This document shows positions 14,138 through 14,521 of a DNA stretch of 14,521 bases, one piece after another. The notes below the pieces were generated by a model. That model searched no databases, was not told where the DNA came from, and saw nothing but the letters and a program-made list of their open reading frames with translations. Location: NCBI GenBank assembly GCA_002726335.1, contig PBSR01000088.1, positions 1-14,521 of the forward strand, in the 5' to 3' direction. How positions within the stretch are numbered: position 1 is the first letter of the stretch; the number at the start of each line of letters is the position of its first letter. The DNA is from Gemmatimonadaceae bacterium (GTDB taxonomy: Bacteria > Latescibacterota > UBA2968 > UBA8231). Position numbers and translations under genes: made by a program.

Positions 14138-14521
14138 ATGGCCACCATCGAACGCATCGAACTGTTCCGCCTCGAACCGCCCCCTGCTGAGCACGAGGGC
14201 ACGAAACCTACCAGGGAGAGCTGGCACCGCACGTTCCGCCAGGCCACTCCCTTCGATCGTTTCGATGAACCCGTCAACCGGCGCGAGCCGGGCGGCATGA
14301 TCTGGGTGAAGGCCACCGCCAGCGACGGCACGTACGGGCTCGGCAGCACCGACACGGGCAACACCGCCGCCATTCTCATCGAACAGACCCTGGGTCCCGC
14401 CGTCGTCGGCCAGGAGGTCGGTGCCATCGACGCCTGCAACGACCGCATGTGGCATTCCTGCCTGTCCTTCGGCATGGAAGGCCTGGCGGCACGCGCCGTG
14501 GCGGGCGTCGATCTGGCCCTC
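14138..14521 (+). CDS. Enolase-superfamily dehydratase, mandelate racemase/rhamnonate dehydratase-like (5' part)
   Basis: The first 128 codons are present and the frame leaves the window open. GGAG at 14130-14133 is 4 bases before the ATG. IERIELFRLE (4-13) is the typical first strand. MIWVKATASDGTYGLGST (about 50-67) is the capping-domain strand and turn, and MEGLAARAVAGVDLAL (about 113-128) leads into the point where family members continue with WD and the barrel. This matches the N-terminal capping domain of the MR/MLE superfamily, whose members remove a proton alpha to a carboxylate using Mg2+. The RESWHR and FDEPVNRR segments resemble L-rhamnonate dehydratase, but the barrel with catalytic residues lies outside the window, so the substrate is uncertain. 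A sulfatase nearby fits acidic-sugar or sulfated-polysaccharide catabolism. Confidence 0.85.
   Translation, partial: MATIERIELFRLEPPPAEHEGTKPTRESWHRTFRQATPFDRFDEPVNRREPGGMIWVKATASDGTYGLGSTDTGNTAAILIEQTLGPAVVGQEVGAIDACNDRMWHSCLSFGMEGLAARAVAGVDLAL

Overview
The window is high-GC bacterial DNA, densely coded on both strands. A twin-arginine signal, two lipid-type export signals, a PspA protein and a cytoplasmic PpiC parvulin suggest a Gram-negative bacterium. A type I sulfatase and an enolase-superfamily dehydratase near the right end recall polysaccharide-degrading marine or soil lineages, but the sequence does not fix the phylum. No rRNA, tRNA, insertion sequence, CRISPR array or phage gene was seen, and no gap between genes exceeds about 220 bases.

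Left edge (1-2077, minus): the first 692 codons of a very hydrophobic multi-spanning protein of glycosyltransferase-C type, cut by the window edge, with a good sigma70-like promoter at 2132-2160. A 216-base divergent gap (2078-2293) separates it from the main object of the window.

Centre (2294-10679, plus): ten genes in one direction with gaps of at most 38 bases and three overlaps, almost certainly one operon. In order: a small J-domain protein, an acidic YbjN/CesT-like protein, PspA/IM30, a Tat-exported FAD oxidoreductase, a membrane-anchored aminopropyltransferase (spermidine synthase type), a DUF4178-like protein, a lipoprotein with a basic Gly/Arg/Ser-rich tail, a tandem-repeat DUF350 membrane protein, a two-TM potassium channel with an RCK domain, and AdoMet decarboxylase. 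The set joins envelope protection (PspA), polyamine synthesis (SpeD makes the decarboxylated AdoMet that the aminopropyltransferase uses) and cation flux. It parallels the Escherichia coli yjfIJKLMC operon, where a PspA paralogue sits with a DUF350 protein, a small lipoprotein and a glutathionylspermidine-synthase-like protein. My reading is a membrane-stress module in which a polyamine is made at the membrane and its effect is coupled to ion conductance.

Right part (10697-14521): a PpiC-like parvulin (minus) diverges from a histidine-phosphatase gene (plus) across a 98-base region holding back-to-back -35-like boxes. The phosphatase converges, with a 2-base gap, on a sulfatase (minus). The sulfatase diverges from an unrecognised 277-residue protein with a GYF_2-like N-terminus, followed by the 5' part of a mandelate racemase/rhamnonate-dehydratase-like gene cut by the right edge. 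These are ordinary genes with no evident tie to the central operon.
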